Part shown: positions 9,097-17,234 of the stretch, in pieces
Position numbering within the stretch: the first letter of the stretch is position 1
How the letters are laid out: each line of letters starts with the position of its first letter
Assembly: GCA_963772935.1 (NCBI GenBank)
Contig: CAVYZK010000009.1
Coordinates: 62,001 to 126,000 of the forward strand
From: JANNNF01 sp963772935
Lineage (GTDB): Bacteria; Pseudomonadota; Alphaproteobacteria; Rhodobacterales; Rhodobacteraceae
DNA length: 64,000 nucleotides
Direction: 5' to 3'
Made by a program: the position numbers and the translations under genes
The notes under the pieces: generated by a model
What the model was told of the DNA's origin: nothing
The model's database searches: none
Seen by the model: only the letters and a program-made list of their open reading frames with translations

Positions 9097-10181
9097 CGCC
9101 ACCGCCTGTGCGGCAATCGCTGGGGGTGCGGTTGGCGCTGTCGCCGTGGTTTCATCGGCTGTGCAGCCGGGTTCCGGGGTTGCGACACATCGCGCGCGCC
9201 GAAGGCGATGCGTTGTTTGAGGTGGTCTCGGGCTTTGTGCGGTCGCAGGCCTTGCTGGCATTGGTAGAATTGCGCCTGCTGCACAGGCTGGCCGAGGCCC
9301 CCGCCGATACGGCCACGCTTGCCGAACTAAGCGATCTTGGCCCCGACCGTATGGCGATTTTGCTGCAAGCCGGGGCCGCGCTGAAACTGCTGCGCCGGCG
9401 CGGTGACATCTGGCATCTGACACCGCGCGGGGCGGCATTCCTGACCGTGCCGGGGTTGGTGGCGATGGTGCGGCACCACCCGGTTCTGTACCGCGATCTG
9501 ACTGATCCGGTTGCATTTTTCCGGGGTCAGACTCAGCCGGAACTGGCGGCGTTCTGGCCCTATGTCTTTGGGGCGGGCGGGGCGACGGACCCGGCTGTGA
9601 CCGCGCAATATTCGGCGTTGATGGCCGACAGTCAGGGGCTGGTGGCGGCGGATACTCTGCAACTGGTGGATTTCCGCGGCTTTCGCCATCTGATGGATGT
9701 GGGCGGCGGGACGGGGGCGTTTCTGGCAGCGGTGGCGGTGGCGCGGCCTGCACTGAAGCTCACTCTGTTTGATCTGCCGGTTGTCGTGGCGGGGGTGGCC
9801 CCTGACCTTGCCCGCAGAATTACAATTGCACCCGGATCGTTCCGCGACGACCCGCTGCCGCAAGGTGCCGATGCGATCAGCCTGATCCGCGTTCTGTATG
9901 ACCACAGCGATGCGACTGTGGCGGCCCTGCTGCGCGCCGTGCATGACGCCCTGCCGCCCGGCGGGACGGTGGTGATTTCTGAACCCATGTCGGGCGGGCA
10001 GCGGCCAGACCCTGCGACCGATGTGTATTTCGCCATCTACACTTTGGCGATGCAGACCGGACGCACCCGGTCTGCCACCGAGATTGCCGGATTTTTGCAA
10101 GAGGCCGGGTTTGAACACCCCGTTGTTTACCGGGGGTTTCGGCCTTTTGTCACCTCTGCCGTGACCGCCACGCGGAAATAG
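9093..10181 (+). CDS. crtF: Demethylspheroidene O-methyltransferase (CrtF)
   Basis: CrtF is an S-adenosylmethionine-dependent methyltransferase that makes the 1-methoxy group of spheroidene. The 362-residue protein has a dimerisation/winged-helix N-half and a SAM motif LMDVGGGTGAFLAAVA, with a catalytic-domain RVLYDHSDATV further on. The GTG start overlaps the crtE stop (GTGA). The frame is intact. Confidence 0.95.
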   Translation: MTPPPVRQSLGVRLALSPWFHRLCSRVPGLRHIARAEGDALFEVVSGFVRSQALLALVELRLLHRLAEAPADTATLAELSDLGPDRMAILLQAGAALKLLRRRGDIWHLTPRGAAFLTVPGLVAMVRHHPVLYRDLTDPVAFFRGQTQPELAAFWPYVFGAGGATDPAVTAQYSALMADSQGLVAADTLQLVDFRGFRHLMDVGGGTGAFLAAVAVARPALKLTLFDLPVVVAGVAPDLARRITIAPGSFRDDPLPQGADAISLIRVLYDHSDATVAALLRAVHDALPPGGTVVISEPMSGGQRPDPATDVYFAIYTLAMQTGRTRSATEIAGFLQEAGFEHPVVYRGFRPFVTSAVTATRK

Positions 10182-10191
10182 CGCGTCGGAC

Positions 10192-10209
10192 TGTCTAATT
10201 AAATTGACA
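10192..10209. promoter_or_regulatory. PpsR/CrtJ palindrome 1 upstream of bchC
   Basis: TGTC at 10192-10195 and GACA at 10206-10209 give the full TGT-N12-ACA consensus. It overlaps the candidate -35 hexamer TTGACA. It lies 8 bp from the second palindrome, the spacing described for the CrtJ-bound bchC promoter of R. capsulatus. Confidence 0.88.
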
Positions 10210-10231
10210 CTTTAAGATGTAAGTTTAATGT
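10204..10231 (+). promoter_or_regulatory. bchC promoter, sigma-70 type
   Basis: TTGACA (10204-10209) and TAATGT (10226-10231) are 16 bp apart. Each hexamer is covered by one PpsR palindrome, so repressor binding would directly block RNA polymerase. It probably drives bchCXYZ and contributes to downstream puf transcription (superoperon). Confidence 0.7.
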
Positions 10232-10235
10232 TACA
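10218..10235. promoter_or_regulatory. PpsR/CrtJ palindrome 2 upstream of bchC
   Basis: TGT (10218-10220), 12 bases, ACA (10233-10235). It covers the putative -10 region of the bchC promoter and is 8 bp downstream of palindrome 1. Confidence 0.88.
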
Positions 10236-10306
10236 CCTAGGCGACTGAACGTTGTGACGCGACTCCGGTTGGGGCAGATCACAGCGGCGCGTCTGGGGGG
10301 ACTACC

Positions 10307-11251
10307 GTGCAAACCACTGCTGTCATCTTGTCAGGACCAAACCGGCTGGGGCTGGAAAGCCTGTCGCTGGTCGATCCGGGGGCGGATGATCTGGTGGTTG
10401 ATATTACGTGGTCCGGCATTTCGACCGGTACGGAAAAGCTGTTCTGGTCGGGCACGATGCCCGCCTTTCCGGGCATGGGCTATCCGCTGGTCCCGGGGTA
10501 TGAGGCCGCCGGTGTGGTGGTTGAGGCCGGGGTGGGCACAGGGTTTCGCGTCGGCGACCATGTGTTCGTGCCGGGGGCCAATTGCTTTGCCGGTGATGTG
10601 AAGGGCCTGTTCGGCGGGGCCTCGCGGCGTCTGGTGACCAAGGCATCGCGCGTTGCCCGGATTGACAGTGGCATGGGGGCAGAGGGCGCGCTGCTGGCGC
10701 TCGCAGCCACTGCGCGACATGCTGTTGCCGGGTTCAACACGGCGCTGCCAGATCTGATCGTGGGGCATGGTACGTTGGGCCGCTTGCTGGCGCGCTTGAC
10801 CGTTGCGGCGGGTGCGCCTGCGCCCACCGTTTGGGAAACCAATCCTGACCGTCGCGGTGGCGCTGTCGGCTATGACGTGATCGACCCCGCCACCGACACC
10901 CGCCGCGATTACCGCGCGATTTATGATGCCAGCGGGGCCAAGGGCCTGCTCGACACCCTGATTTCCCGTATCGCCAAGGGCGGCGAGATCGTGCTGGCCG
11001 GGTTCTACACCGAACCCGTCGCCTTCGCCTTCCCCCCCGCCTTCATGCGCGAGGCCCGCATCCGCATTGCCAGCGAATGGCAGCCCGAAGACCTGACCGC
11101 CACCCGTGCGCTGATCGAATCCGGCGCGCTGTCCCTGTCAGGCCTGATCACACACACCGAACCCGCAGCCTCGGCACCAAGGGCGTATGAAACAGCCTTC
11201 ACCGATGCCAACTGCCTGAAAATGATCCTGAATTGGAGCGGCCACGCATGA
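10307..11251 (+). CDS. bchC: 3-hydroxyethyl-bacteriochlorophyllide a dehydrogenase (BchC)
   Basis: BchC oxidises the C-3 hydroxyethyl group to the acetyl group of bacteriochlorophyllide a. This 314-residue member of the medium-chain dehydrogenase family has SGISTGTEKLFWSGTMPAFP near the N-terminus and the substrate region GYPLVPGYEAAGVV. The start is a GTG at 10307, preceded by a G-rich ribosome site. The stop overlaps the bchX ATG. It is the first gene of the bchCXYZ-puf transcript. Confidence 0.95.
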   Translation: MQTTAVILSGPNRLGLESLSLVDPGADDLVVDITWSGISTGTEKLFWSGTMPAFPGMGYPLVPGYEAAGVVVEAGVGTGFRVGDHVFVPGANCFAGDVKGLFGGASRRLVTKASRVARIDSGMGAEGALLALAATARHAVAGFNTALPDLIVGHGTLGRLLARLTVAAGAPAPTVWETNPDRRGGAVGYDVIDPATDTRRDYRAIYDASGAKGLLDTLISRIAKGGEIVLAGFYTEPVAFAFPPAFMREARIRIASEWQPEDLTATRALIESGALSLSGLITHTEPAASAPRAYETAFTDANCLKMILNWSGHA

Positions 11252-12250
11252 ACGATGTACCCAATCTGAAGGACTTCGATGCCCGCCTGCGTCAGGAAGC
11301 CGCTGAGGAACCCACGCTGGAAATCCCGCAGGGCGAGCCAACCTCCAAGACGCAAATCATTGCAATCTATGGCAAAGGTGGCATCGGCAAGTCATTCACG
11401 CTGGCGAACCTGTCCCACATGATGGCGGAAATGGGCAAGCGGGTGCTGCTGATCGGCTGTGATCCGAAATCGGATACCACCAGCCTGTTGTTCGGCGGCA
11501 AGGCGTGCCCGACGATCATTGAAACCTCGACCCGCAAGAAACTGGCGGGCGAGGAGGTCAAGATCGGCGACGTCTGTTTCAAGCGCGGCGGCGTGTTCGC
11601 GATGGAACTGGGCGGGCCAGAGGTCGGTCGTGGTTGCGGCGGGCGAGGGATCATTCACGGGTTCGAGTTGCTGGAAAAGCTGGGGTTCCATGACTGGGAT
11701 TTCGACTATGTGCTGCTGGATTTCCTCGGCGATGTGGTCTGCGGCGGCTTTGGTCTGCCGATTGCGCGGGACATGGCGCAGAAGGTGATTTTGGTCGCCT
11801 CCAACGATCTGCAAAGCCTGTATGTCGCCAACAACGTCTGTTCGGCGGTCGAGTATTTCCGCCGTCTGGGCGGCAATGTCGGCATCGCGGGGCTGGTGAT
11901 CAACAAGGATGACGGCACGGGTGAGGCTGCGGCCTTTGCCGAGGCGGTGAAGATCCCGGTGCTGGCGGCCATTCCTCAGGATGATGATCTGCGCCGGAAA
12001 TCCGCGAATTATCAGATCGTTGGCAACTTACGAATCGCAGTGGGGCCCAATGTTTGCGGCCCTTGCCGACGCCGTTGGTATCGCGCCGCCCGTACGGCCT
12101 GCTCCCTTGACCCAGGATGGTTTGCTGGGCCTGTTCAGCGCGGAAATCACAGGGGCGGATTTCGTGCTGACCCCGGCCACTGACCTCGACATGCGCGGCA
12201 AGAATGCGGTCGTCAAACCCTCGCTCGAAGTGGTGTATGACAATGTGTGA
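11248..12250 (+). CDS. bchX: Chlorophyllide a reductase iron protein (BchX), one +1 frameshift
   Basis: BchX is the NifH-like ATP-dependent electron donor of chlorophyllide a reductase. It has a P-loop YGKGGIGKSF, and the Fe4S4-ligating cysteines sit in VGRGCGGRGI and GDVVCGGFGLP. The first frame runs out after SANYQIVG; the second resumes as YESQWGPMFAALADAVG and ends VVYDNV. Deleting one A at 12025-12026 gives about 333 residues, a normal length. The start overlaps the bchC stop. A 24-codon mini-ORF overlaps its 3' end. Confidence 0.94.
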
Positions 12251-12317
12251 TCTCGAAGCCCTCGCCCGGATGGAAGCCGCCCTGCGCGCCCTTGCCGCCA
12301 AAGGAACGCGCGGATGA
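12243..12317 (+). CDS. 24-codon mini-ORF bridging bchX and bchY
   Basis: An ATG 5 nt before the bchX stop opens a 24-residue frame (starts MCDLEALARMEAALRAL). Its TGA overlaps the bchY ATG (ATGA). It has no separate ribosome site and looks like a translational coupler. Because doubled-base errors are common here, one spurious base near 12244-12248 would turn it into a BchX C-terminal tail. The normal BchX length without it argues mildly against that. No known family was recognised. Confidence 0.4.
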   Translation: MCDLEALARMEAALRALAAKGTRG

Positions 12318-13874
12318 CCGAGGTCCGGTACGACAGCGCCGCCGACACGCCAGTGACCGAGGGGGTCGCCGGTCCGGTGGACAACGCCCCTTCGGGTGGC
12401 GACGGCATGGGCTGTCATGCCGGGTCCACGATGGCGCAGGCCGCTCGCGATGCGGGCAATTCCGAACTGCTGGATGGGTTTGCCCGCGATTACCCGCAGG
12501 GCCCGCATGACAAGCCGCAATCCATGTGCCCGGCCTTTGGGTCGTTGCGGGTGGGTCTGCGGATGCGGCGGGTGGCGACGGTTTTGTCAGGCTCGGCCTG
12601 CTGTGTGTATGGCCTGACCTTCGTGTCGCATTTCTACGGGGCGCGGCGGTCGGTGGGCTATGTGCCCTTCAATTCCGAAAGTCTGGTGACGGGCAAGCTG
12701 TTCGAAGACATCCGCGATGCGGTGCACGAATTGGCCGACCCCGAACGCTATGACGCGGTGGTGGTGACCAACCTCTGTGTGCCGACTGCCAGTCGGTGTG
12801 CCGCTGAAACTGCTGCCGTCGGAAATCAACGGCGTGCGGATTGTCGGCATCGACGTGCCGGGGTTTGGCGTGCCGACCCATGCCGAGGCCAAGGATGTGC
12901 TGGCAGGGGCGATGCTGAAATATGCCCGGGCCGAGATTGAGGCAGGCCCGGTGGCCGCCCCCGAACGTGCCCGGTCAGACCGCCCCACCGTGGCCCTGAT
13001 CGGCGAGATGTTCCCGGCCGACCCGATGATGATCGGCGCGATGCTGGCCCCGCTTGGTCTGGCCGCAGGGCCGGTGGTGCCGTGCCGCGAATGGCGCGAG
13101 CTTTATGCGGCGCTTGATTGCGGCGTGGCGGCGGCGATCCACCCGTTCTACACGGCGGCGATCCGCGAATTTCACGCCGCAGGGCGCAAGGTGGTGGGGT
13201 CTGCCCCGGTGGGCATCGACGGCACCGCTGACTGGCTGCGCGCCATTGGCGATGCTTACGGCATTGATGCGGATAAGGTTTCCGCCGCGCAGAACATGTT
13301 CCTGCCGGCGATCAGGGGCGCGCTTGCGGCCAACCCGATCAAAGGGCGCATCACGCTGTCAGGCTATGAAGGGTCGGAACTGCTGGTCGCCCGGTTGCTG
13401 ATCGAGAGCGGGGCGGATGTCTGTTATGTGGGCACTGCTTGCGCGAAAAACCAATGGTCCGAGGCGGACCGTGCGTGGTTGGAGGCCAAGGGCGTGGCGG
13501 TGAAATATCGCGCGAGCCTGGAAGATGACTGCGCCGCGATGGAAGGCTTCCGGCCAGACCTCGCCATCGGCACGACTCCGGTGGTGCAGCGCGGCAAGGA
13601 GCTGGGCATCCCGTCGCTGTATTTCACCAACCTGATTTCCGCGCGGCCTTTGATGGGGATTGCGGGGGCAGGGTCGCTTGGCCCGGTCGTCAACGCGGCC
13701 ATCGGCAACAAGGCACGGATGGAGGGGATGAAGGCGTTCTTTGAGGGCGTGGGGTCCGGCGATACCGCTGGCATCTGGGAAGGGTCGCCGAACTTGCGGC
13801 CTGATTTCCGGGCGGTGCATCAGAAGAAACTCGACAAGGCGGCCAAGGCTGCGAAGGCGGAGGAGATGATATGA
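12314..13874 (+). CDS. bchY: Chlorophyllide a reductase subunit Y (BchY), one +1 frameshift
   Basis: BchY is the NifD-like subunit of chlorophyllide a reductase. The N-terminal part contains the cysteines expected for cluster and substrate binding (GMGCHAGSTMAQA, PQSMCPAFGSL). The frame breaks after VVTNLCVPTAS and resumes as GVPLKLLPSEINGVRIVGID. The extra base is the C at 12794, which is not in a homopolymer. The corrected length is about 519 residues. The stop overlaps a 38-codon mini-ORF ahead of bchZ; the start overlaps the preceding mini-ORF. Confidence 0.94.
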
Positions 13875-13987
13875 TCCGCGCCTCGTTTGGAATTACGCTC
13901 TTGCGGGCGGCTGCACGCCAAATCTTTTCGAAAAGATTTGCAAATTCCTTCGAAGGAATTTGGTCGCCGCAGGTGGCATCATGCTGA
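13871..13987 (+). CDS. 38-codon mini-ORF bridging bchY and bchZ, containing twin palindromes
   Basis: ATG at 13871 overlaps the bchY stop (ATGA); the TGA at 13985-13987 lies inside the first codons of bchZ (start 13981). The peptide (MIRASFGITLLRAAARQ then IFSKRFANSFEG) is largely encoded by an inserted palindromic element, so it is unlikely to be a selected protein. Translation through it could keep ribosomes coupled from bchY to bchZ across the insertion. Confidence 0.4.
   Translation: MIRASFGITLLRAAARQIFSKRFANSFEGIWSPQVASC
13919..13962. repeat. Twin abutting 22-bp perfect palindromes between bchY and bchZ
   Basis: 13919-13940 has half-site CAAATCTTTTC and 13941-13962 has half-site CAAATTCCTTC. 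Each is a perfect 22-bp palindrome and they abut without spacer. Both are AT-rich in a GC-rich region. They can form two consecutive RNA hairpins or DNA cruciforms within the bch operon. The arrangement resembles mobile palindromic (REP-like) intergenic elements seen in Rhodobacteraceae. Confidence 0.85.
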
Positions 13988-15463
13988 TCCAGGACCATGA
14001 TCGCGCCGGCGGGTATTGGGGGGCGGTCTACGCCTTTTGCGCGGTCAAAGGCTTGCAGGTGGTGATTGACGGCCCGGTGGGCTGTGAAAACCTGCCGGTG
14101 ACATCTGTTTTGCACTACACCGATGCGCTTGCCGCCGCATGAATTGCCGATCGTGGTGACGGGTCTGGGTGAGGAAGAATTGGGCCGCGAAGGCACCGAG
14201 GGTGCTATGCGCCGGGCGTGGAAAACGCTCGATCCGGCTTTGCCTGCGGTGGTGGTCACGGGCTCGATTGCCGAGATGATCGGCGGGGGCGTGACCCCCA
14301 TGGGCACCAACATCCAACGGTTTCTGCCGCGCACGATTGATGAGGATCAATGGCAATGTGCGGACCGCGCGATGACATGGATTTTCACCGAATTTGGCAT
14401 GACCAAGGGCCGGATGCCCCCGGAAAAGCCGCGTGAGCCGCAGGACAAGCCGCGCGTCAATATCCTCGGGCCGATGTATGGCACTTTCAACATGGCGTCG
14501 GATCTGTATGAAATCAGGCGCTTGTGCGAAGGCATCGGGGCCGTCGTCAACATGGTGATGCCGCTTGGCGCGCATCTGGCCGAGATGCGCAATCTGGTCA
14601 ACGCCGATGTGAACATCGTGATGTACCGCGAGTTTGGCCGGGGTCTGGCGCAGGTTCTGGGCAAGCCTTATCTGCAAGCGCCGTTCGGGTTGGACAGCAC
14701 CACCAAATTCCTGCGCAAGCTGGGGGAATTGACCGGGCTTGACCCGGAGCCGTTCATCGAGCGGGAAAAACACTCCACGCTGAAACCGCTGTGGGATTTG
14801 TGGCGGTCGGTCACGCAAGATTTCTTCGGCACGGCGAACTTTGCCATCGTCGCCAATGAAACCTACGCGCGGGGTGTGCGGCATTATCTGGAAACCGATC
14901 TGGGCCTGCCTTGCGCCTTTGCGGTGGCCCGAATTGCCGGGCAGAAGACCAATAATGAACAGGTCCGCAGCCTGCTGAAACAGCACCGGCCCCTGATCGT
15001 GATGGGGTCGATCAATGAGAAGATGTATCTGGCGGAACTGAAGGGCGGCCATGGTCCTGCCCCCAGTTTCATCGCGGCCAGCTTCCCCGGTGCCGCCATC
15101 CGCCGCCATACCGGCACGCCCTTCATGGGCTATGCGGGCGCCGTCTGGATTTTGCAGGAAGTGTGCAACGGCCTGTTCGAGGCGCTGTTCCACATCCTGC
15201 CGCTGGGCACCGAGATGGACTCGGTGGCCTCTACCCCCACCACGCTGCGCCGCGATTTCCCTTGGGATGTCGATGCGCAGGCCGAACTTGACCGGATCGT
15301 TTCGGAACACCCGATCCTGACCCGGATATCCGCCGCCCGCACCCTGCGCGATGCTGCCGAGAAATCGGCGCTGGACCAAGGGGCCGAACGGGTGGTGCGC
15401 GAATTTGTCGAGGCTCTGCGTGGGCCTGACAGAGCCAAACCAAAGGGAGGAACGACCCTATGA
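13981..15463 (+). CDS. bchZ: Chlorophyllide a reductase subunit Z (BchZ), one +1 frameshift
   Basis: BchZ is the NifK-like subunit forming the catalytic heterotetramer with BchY. The ATG at 13981 gives the family N-terminus MLIQDHDRAGGYWGAVYAF, followed by the cysteine segment DGPVGCENLPVTSVLHYTDAL. The first frame stops at 14140-14142; the second continues PPHELPIVVTGLGEEELG. Deleting one T of 14129-14130 heals it. The corrected protein is about 493 residues. The stop overlaps the pufQ ATG (ATGA). The puf promoter is expected inside its 3' part. Confidence 0.94.
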
Positions 15464-15687
15464 GCGATTTTTCTGCAGGCGATCATGGCCACCACCACGC
15501 CCATCACCGCAAGCCACGCGCCGAGTTCTACGCTTATTTCGCGCTGATCTTCGTGCTCGCGATCCCGTTTGGCCTGATGTTCTGGGCCTGGGGTCTGGTG
15601 ACCGAACAGCGCCTGCCGACCCATGGCCCCTTGGCCCGCGCCTGGCGCGAGGCGGGGGCTGTGACGGCCGCAATCTTCCGGGCCTGA
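15460..15687 (+). CDS. pufQ: PufQ, bacteriochlorophyll synthesis/assembly factor
   Basis: This 75-residue protein has a His-rich N-terminus (GDHGHHHAHHRK) and a single membrane span FALIFVLAIPFGLMFWAW, as in Rhodobacter PufQ. PufQ promotes bacteriochlorophyll formation, possibly by carrying pigment intermediates. It is the first gene of the puf operon, with a start overlapping the bchZ stop. It is separated from pufB by a structured 221-bp leader. Confidence 0.93.
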   Translation: MSDFSAGDHGHHHAHHRKPRAEFYAYFALIFVLAIPFGLMFWAWGLVTEQRLPTHGPLARAWREAGAVTAAIFRA

Positions 15688-15827
15688 CCGCCCGGATGCC
15701 GAAATTCCGGGCCTGAAAACCCCGGTCAACCGATCCCCGACCAAGGGGATATGTCCAAAAGGGGTCGTGCGCCCGCGCCCCGGTGAGGACCAACAATTCG
15801 CCCCATCCCCGACAATCGGGGGCGGGG
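15676..15827 (+). promoter_or_regulatory. Structured pufQ-pufB intercistronic leader
   Basis: This 221-bp gap (15688-15908) has no gene. It contains a direct repeat TTCCGGGCCTGA (15676-15687, including the pufQ stop, and 15705-15716). A hairpin ATCCCC-GACCAA-GGGGAT lies at 15733-15750. A larger imperfect hairpin lies at 15801-15827 (10 of 12 pairs). Such structures are known to set the stability and processing of puf mRNA 5' ends in R. capsulatus; the specific role here is inferred. Confidence 0.55.
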
Positions 15828-15908
15828 AGATACTCGGAAGGGCATGCCGCCCGACCGTGAACCCGGCCGCAGGGAATGCGGCGTCAGTCTACCCTTTCGG
15901 AGGACACT

Positions 15909-16058
15909 ATGGCTGACAAATCCGACCTGAGTTTCACAGGTCTCACCGATGAGCAGGCGCAGGAACTGCACTCTGTCTACATGAGCGGGCTTTGGCTGTT
16001 CACAGCCGTGGCGGTCGTTGCTCATTTGGCCGTGTATATCTGGCGCCCTTGGCTCTGA
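15909..16058 (+). CDS. pufB: Light-harvesting LH1 beta polypeptide (PufB)
   Basis: This 49-residue antenna polypeptide has an acidic N-terminus, a single membrane helix, and the bacteriochlorophyll-ligating His in VVAHLAVYIWRPW. A GGAGG-like ribosome site lies just upstream of the ATG at 15909. It pairs with PufA in the LH1 ring around the reaction centre. Confidence 0.97.
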   Translation: MADKSDLSFTGLTDEQAQELHSVYMSGLWLFTAVAVVAHLAVYIWRPWL

Positions 16059-16071
16059 GGAGGAGCATGAC

Positions 16072-16251
16072 ATGTCAAAATTCTACAAAATCTGGCTGAT
16101 CTTCGATCCGCGTCGCGTGTTTGTGGCACAGGGTGTATTCCTGTTCCTGCTGGCCGCGATGATCCATCTCGTGCTGCTGTCGACCCCTGGCTACAACTGG
16201 CTTCAGGAAGCCGGCGCGCGCCACATGGCCGTTGCCCCACCCGCACCGTAA
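16072..16251 (+). CDS. pufA: Light-harvesting LH1 alpha polypeptide (PufA)
   Basis: This 59-residue alpha antenna subunit begins MSKFYKIWLIFDPRRVF. It has one membrane helix with the bacteriochlorophyll-ligating His in LLAAMIHLVLLST. It lies 13 bp after pufB with a GAGGAGGAG ribosome site. Confidence 0.97.
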   Translation: MSKFYKIWLIFDPRRVFVAQGVFLFLLAAMIHLVLLSTPGYNWLQEAGARHMAVAPPAP

Positions 16252-16264
16252 GTGCACCACCCTT

Positions 16265-16294
16265 GTCGCGGGCGGGCGCATGGCCGCCCGCGAC
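16265..16294 (+). terminator. pufA-pufL intercistronic hairpin
   Basis: A perfect 11-bp stem GTCGCGGGCGG/CCGCCCGCGAC (16265-16275 and 16284-16294) with an 8-nt loop lies between pufA and pufL. In Rhodobacter this position holds the hairpin that protects pufBA mRNA from 3' decay and sets the excess of LH1 over reaction-centre transcripts. It has no T-run, so it is a decay barrier more than a terminator. Confidence 0.8.
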
Positions 16295-16385
16295 CATTTA
16301 CCAACGCAGCAATCGTCAGAAGACGATCCCGCGCGCCTATGTTTCGGTGCGCGTAAGGATTGCCTGACCAAGCGGAGAGGGAAGC

Positions 16386-17234
16386 ATGGCACTGCTCAGC
16401 TTCGAGAGAAAATATCGCGTGCCGGGGGGCACGCTGGTTGGCGGTAACCTGTTCGACTTCTGGGTCGGGCCGTTTTATGTCGGCTTTTTTGGCGTCACGA
16501 CCTTCTTCTTCGCGGCGCTTGGTACGATTCTGATCTTTTACGGCACGGCTTTGCACGGGGTCTGGAACCCGTGGCTGATTTCCATCAACCCGCCTGCGGT
16601 GGAAATGGGGCTCGCCTTTGCCCCGCTGACCGAAGGCGGCCTGTGGCAGTTGATCACCATCTGCGCGCTTGGGGCGTTCATCTCATGGGCGCTGCGCGAG
16701 GTTGAGATTTGCCGCAAACTGGGCATTGGCTATCATGTGCCGGTGGCGTTCGGTTTTGCCATCCTGGCCTATGCCACGCTGACGGTGATCCGGCCGTTGC
16801 TGATGGGGGCGTGGGGATATTCCTTTCCCTACGGCATTTTCAGTCACCTCGATTGGGTCAGCAACACCGGCTACACCTATGGCAACTTCCACTACAATCC
16901 GGCGCATATGCTGGCGGTAAGCTTCTTCTTTACCACAGCCTTGGCCCTGTCGCTGCATGGCGCGCTGATCCTGTCAGCGGCCAACCCTGAAAAGGGCAAG
17001 GAAATGCGGACGCCGGAACATGAAGACACCTTCTTTCGGGATCTGATCGGCTATTCCGTGGGCACGCTTGGCATTCACCGTCTTGGCCTGTTGCTGGCGC
17101 TGAACGCGGCGTTCTGGTCGGCGGTCTGTATCGTGATCTCGGGCACCATCTGGTTCGACCAATGGGTCGTCTGGTGGGACTGGTGGTTGCAGCTTCCATG
17201 GTGGGCCGATATCGCAGGAGGCGTAAATGGCTGA
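16386..17234 (+). CDS. pufL: Photosynthetic reaction centre subunit L (PufL)
   Basis: This 282-residue, five-helix membrane protein binds the special pair, accessory bacteriochlorophyll, bacteriopheophytin and quinone QA/QB site components. It begins ALLSFERKYRVPGGTLVGG, with special-pair region FSHLDWVSNTGYTYGNFHYN and a non-heme iron ligand region. The frame is intact. It overlaps pufM by 8 bp. Confidence 0.98.
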   Translation: MALLSFERKYRVPGGTLVGGNLFDFWVGPFYVGFFGVTTFFFAALGTILIFYGTALHGVWNPWLISINPPAVEMGLAFAPLTEGGLWQLITICALGAFISWALREVEICRKLGIGYHVPVAFGFAILAYATLTVIRPLLMGAWGYSFPYGIFSHLDWVSNTGYTYGNFHYNPAHMLAVSFFFTTALALSLHGALILSAANPEKGKEMRTPEHEDTFFRDLIGYSVGTLGIHRLGLLLALNAAFWSAVCIVISGTIWFDQWVVWWDWWLQLPWWADIAGGVNG

